Origin: Iamia sp964643485
GTDB taxonomy: Bacteria; Actinomycetota; Acidimicrobiia; Acidimicrobiales; Iamiaceae
Assembly: GCA_964643485.1 (NCBI GenBank)
Contig: CAZXRA010000167.1
Coordinates: forward strand, 1-7,447
DNA length: 7,447 nucleotides
Reading direction: 5' to 3'
Shown here: one piece after another, positions 5,204-7,447 of the stretch
Position numbering within the stretch: the first letter of the stretch is position 1
Layout of the letters: every line of letters starts with the position of its first letter
The notes under the pieces: generated by a model
What the model saw: the letters and a program-made list of their open reading frames with translations, nothing else
Database searches by the model: none
Told to the model about the DNA's origin: nothing
Translations under genes and position numbers: made by a program

Positions 5204-6424
5204 GTGGCCGACGACGACGATCCCACCGGCCTCACCCCCCCGTCCTGGACCCGGGCCCACGCCAGCACCCTCCCCGCCTCCGGGGCCTGGCGTCCCAGCG
5301 ATCCCCCGGGCGACCGTCAGTTCCTGCGGGCCTTCGTCGACCGGCCCTTCGTCTTGGAAGGCGGGGGCCAGCTCCAGGACGTCACCGTCGCCTTCGAGAC
5401 CTGGGGCACCCTCACCCCCGGCGGGGACAACGCCGTCCTCCTCTGCCATGCCCTCACCGGCGACGCCCACGCCGCCGGCCCCGCCGGACCGGGCCAGCCC
5501 ACCCCGGGCTGGTGGGACGAGCTGATCGGCCCCGGCCGCCTGCTCGACACCGACCGGTGGTTCGTGGTGTGCGCCAACGTCCTCGGCGGGTGCCAGGGGT
5601 CGACCGGCCCCGCCTCCCCCCGGCCCGACCGGCGGGGCCGCTACGGGTCGAGCTTCCCCGTGGTCACCATCCGGGACACGGTCCGCACCCAGGCCCGCCT
5701 GGCCGACACCCTCGGCATCGCCCGCTGGGCTGCGGTGATCGGCGGATCGATGGGCGGCATGCAGGTGCTGGAGTGGGGCGTGATGTTCCCCGAGCGGGTC
5801 CGGGCCCTGGTGCCCATCGCCACCTGCCCGGCGGCCACGGCCCAGCAGATCGCCTACTGGAGCACGGGCCGGCGGGCCATCGCCCTCGACCCGGGATGGC
5901 GGGACGGCGACTACTACGACGCCCCCCCGGGCGACGGCCCCCACGCCGGCCTGGCCCTGGCCCGCAGCATCTCCCAGATCACGTTCCGCACCGACGAGGT
6001 GTTCACCACCCGGTTCGGCCGGGCCGAGGTGGAGCCCCTGTCGGGCCGGTACGACCTGTGGCAGCGCTTCCAGGTCGAGCGCTACCTCGAGTACCACGGC
6101 GACAAGCTGGTCCGCCGCTTCGACGCCAACTCCTACCTCCTGCTCACCAAGGCCATGGACCTCCACGACCTGGGACGGGGACGGGGCGGCCTGGCCGCGG
6201 CCCTGGCCCGCATCCAGGCGCCGGTGCACGCCATCGGCATCTCCAGCGACGTCCTCTACCCGCCCTACCAGTCCCAGGAGCTGGTCGACATCCTGGCCGC
6301 CCGGGGCCTGCCCGCGACCTACGCCGAGATCGACAGCCCCCACGGCCACGACGCCTTCCTCCTGGAGGAGGACCAGGTGGCCGACCTGCTCGCCCCCGTC
6401 CTCTCCGCCCTGGAGGCCCCGTGA
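5204..6424 (+). CDS. metX: Homoserine O-acetyltransferase (MetX)
   Basis: This alpha/beta-hydrolase-fold acyltransferase converts homoserine and an acyl-CoA to O-acylhomoserine, the committed step to methionine in the cytoplasm. The protein is 406 residues, slightly longer than the usual 370-380 because of a variable, acidic and Pro-rich N-terminus of about 45 residues. Hallmarks in order are LLCHALTGDAHAAG (oxyanion-hole region), GWWDELIGPGRLLDTDRWFV by pattern, NVLGGCQGSTGP, the nucleophile elbow GGSMGGMQ with Ser182, SSDVLYPP with catalytic Asp349, and SPHGHDAFL with catalytic His382. All three catalytic residues are present. MetX-family enzymes can use acetyl- or succinyl-CoA, and the acyl specificity cannot be settled by eye. 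GTG 5204 is chosen because GAGGAGG precedes it and any earlier start would fall in the riboswitch leader. The stop overlaps the next gene's GTG by 4 nt. Expression is probably controlled by the upstream SAM riboswitch. Confidence 0.95.
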   Translation: MADDDDPTGLTPPSWTRAHASTLPASGAWRPSDPPGDRQFLRAFVDRPFVLEGGGQLQDVTVAFETWGTLTPGGDNAVLLCHALTGDAHAAGPAGPGQPTPGWWDELIGPGRLLDTDRWFVVCANVLGGCQGSTGPASPRPDRRGRYGSSFPVVTIRDTVRTQARLADTLGIARWAAVIGGSMGGMQVLEWGVMFPERVRALVPIATCPAATAQQIAYWSTGRRAIALDPGWRDGDYYDAPPGDGPHAGLALARSISQITFRTDEVFTTRFGRAEVEPLSGRYDLWQRFQVERYLEYHGDKLVRRFDANSYLLLTKAMDLHDLGRGRGGLAAALARIQAPVHAIGISSDVLYPPYQSQELVDILAARGLPATYAEIDSPHGHDAFLLEEDQVADLLAPVLSALEAP

Positions 6425-7447
6425 CCGACGCCGCGCCCGAGCCCACCGCCGGAGCCGCCCCCCTCCACCCCGACACCCGGGCCGTGCGAGGAGGACGGTC
6501 GAGTTGCGCCCCCGCCCTGGCCCCGGTGATCTGGGCCAGCTCCACCTTCGTGTCGGCCACGGTGGAGGAGGCCCAGGCCGCAGCCACCTCCATCGGCAGC
6601 GACCGCTTCTACTCCCGCTACGGCAACCCCACCGTCGCCGACTTCGAGCGGGCCGTGGCCGACCTCGAGGGGGCGGAGGCGGCCCGGGCCTTCGGGTCGG
6701 GCATGGGGGCCGTCACCGCCGTCATCCTCGGCCTCTGCTCCCAGGGCGACCACATCGTCGCCGCCCGCCAGCTCTACGCCGGCACCCAGCTCGTCCTCCA
6801 GGCCGCCTGTCCCCGCTTCGGCATCGACGTCACCTTCGTCGACGGCACCGAACCCGGCGCCCTGGCCGCCGCCGTGCGCCCGGGCAAGACGGTGCTCGTG
6901 TGGACCGAGACCCCGGCCAACCCCCGTCTCGACCTCGTCGACCTGGACGAGGTGGGCGCCATCGCCGGCCCCATGACCGTCGTCGACTCCACCTTCGCCA
7001 CCCCCCTGGGCCAGCGCCCCCTCGACCACGGCGTCGACCTCGTCGTCCACTCGGCCACCAAGGCCATGGCCGGCCACAACGACGCCACCCTGGGCGTGGT
7101 GGCGGCCTCGGCCGAGCTGATCCAGTGGCTCACCGGCTTCGCCGTCCTCCAGGGCGCGGTGGCCTCGCCCTTCGACGCCCTCAACGGCCTGCGGGGCATC
7201 CGGACCCTCGGGGTGCGGGTCCGCCACGCCGGGGAGACGGCCCAGCGCCTGGCCGAGGTGCTCGAGGGCCACCCTGGGGTCGAGCGGGTGAACTACCCGG
7301 GCCTCGACAGCCACCCCCAGCGGGACCTGGCCAAGCGCCAGATGGCAGCCGGCGGGTCCAACCTGAGCTTCGACGTGCCCGGCGGGCTGGAGGCCGGGCG
7401 TCGCTTCGTCGACGCCGTCCAGCTGTGCCGGCTGGCCCCGTCCCTCG
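6421..7447 (+). CDS. Cys/Met-metabolism PLP-dependent enzyme, likely O-acylhomoserine sulfhydrylase (3' end outside the window)
   Basis: This is a trans-sulfuration-family PLP enzyme (fold type I), 342 codons visible and open at the window end. Landmarks are YSRYGNPT with Tyr64 and Arg66 (phosphate-binding pair from the neighbouring subunit), GSGMGAV, RQLYAGT with the ring-stacking Tyr, ETPANP, VVDSTFATP with Asp189 (PLP ring nitrogen) and VVHSATK with Lys214 (Schiff base). The last visible residues, LCRLAPSL, approach the conserved substrate-carboxylate region near the C-terminus, so only about 40-60 residues should be missing. Placement directly after metX, in a GTGA overlap with GGAGG at 6412-6416, favours a homocysteine-forming MetY/MetZ or cystathionine gamma-synthase. 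Methionine gamma-lyase or cystathionine lyase activity is possible from sequence alone. After the lysine the usual Tyr/Phe is absent (KAMAGHND). It shares the riboswitch-controlled transcript with metX. Confidence 0.92.
   Translation, partial: MTDAAPEPTAGAAPLHPDTRAVRGGRSSCAPALAPVIWASSTFVSATVEEAQAAATSIGSDRFYSRYGNPTVADFERAVADLEGAEAARAFGSGMGAVTAVILGLCSQGDHIVAARQLYAGTQLVLQAACPRFGIDVTFVDGTEPGALAAAVRPGKTVLVWTETPANPRLDLVDLDEVGAIAGPMTVVDSTFATPLGQRPLDHGVDLVVHSATKAMAGHNDATLGVVAASAELIQWLTGFAVLQGAVASPFDALNGLRGIRTLGVRVRHAGETAQRLAEVLEGHPGVERVNYPGLDSHPQRDLAKRQMAAGGSNLSFDVPGGLEAGRRFVDAVQLCRLAPSL

Overview
The window is very GC-rich (about three quarters G+C by eye), with strong G/C preference at third codon positions. 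GTG is the likely start of five of the six genes whose start is visible and reasonably clear. Together with the gene content, this suggests a high-GC actinobacterium. The class Acidimicrobiia (for example Iamia-like or marine/soil relatives) fits, but that placement is inference, not a database result.

Layout. (1) Positions 3-1309, + strand: the 3' part of a short-chain dehydrogenase, a 4-nt-overlapping alkyltransferase-like DNA-lesion-binding protein, and a Cys-type glutathione peroxidase. This is a small set with a redox and alkylation-damage flavour. (2) Positions 1336-4425, + strand: a DEAD-box RNA helicase with an apparently leaderless promoter, followed closely by an orphan N6-adenine-type DNA methyltransferase with a C-terminal specificity-like region. 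(3) Positions 4409-4963, - strand: a single-pass membrane protein of unknown function, convergent with and overlapping the methyltransferase. (4) Positions 4964-5203: a compact divergent regulatory region with two facing promoters and, on the + strand, an S-box-superfamily (SAM) riboswitch. (5) Positions 5204-7447, + strand: metX (homoserine O-acyltransferase) and, overlapping by 4 nt, a Cys/Met-metabolism PLP enzyme (likely metY/metZ, cut by the window end).

How the parts work together. The last block is a methionine-biosynthesis operon. MetX activates homoserine by O-acylation, and the PLP enzyme replaces the acyl group with a sulfur nucleophile to give homocysteine (direct sulfhydrylation) or cystathionine. 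The SAM riboswitch in the leader would provide end-product feedback. The aptamer can be folded by hand into P1-P4 around the conserved GGCAACC and AAGGTGC segments. It seems to mix SAM-I features (an internal P4) with SAM-IV features (no kink-turn in P2, and a hairpin just 3' of P1).

The rest is mainly housekeeping or accessory metabolism. I see no transposase, integrase, CRISPR array, tRNA, rRNA or clear intrinsic terminator. The helicase/methyltransferase pair is not convincing as a defence system because no nuclease is present. The items most worth checking are the hybrid-looking riboswitch, the recurring promoter element just upstream of three transcription units, the orphan methyltransferase with an unusual motif I, and the alkyltransferase-like protein with a Trp-Trp active-site replacement.
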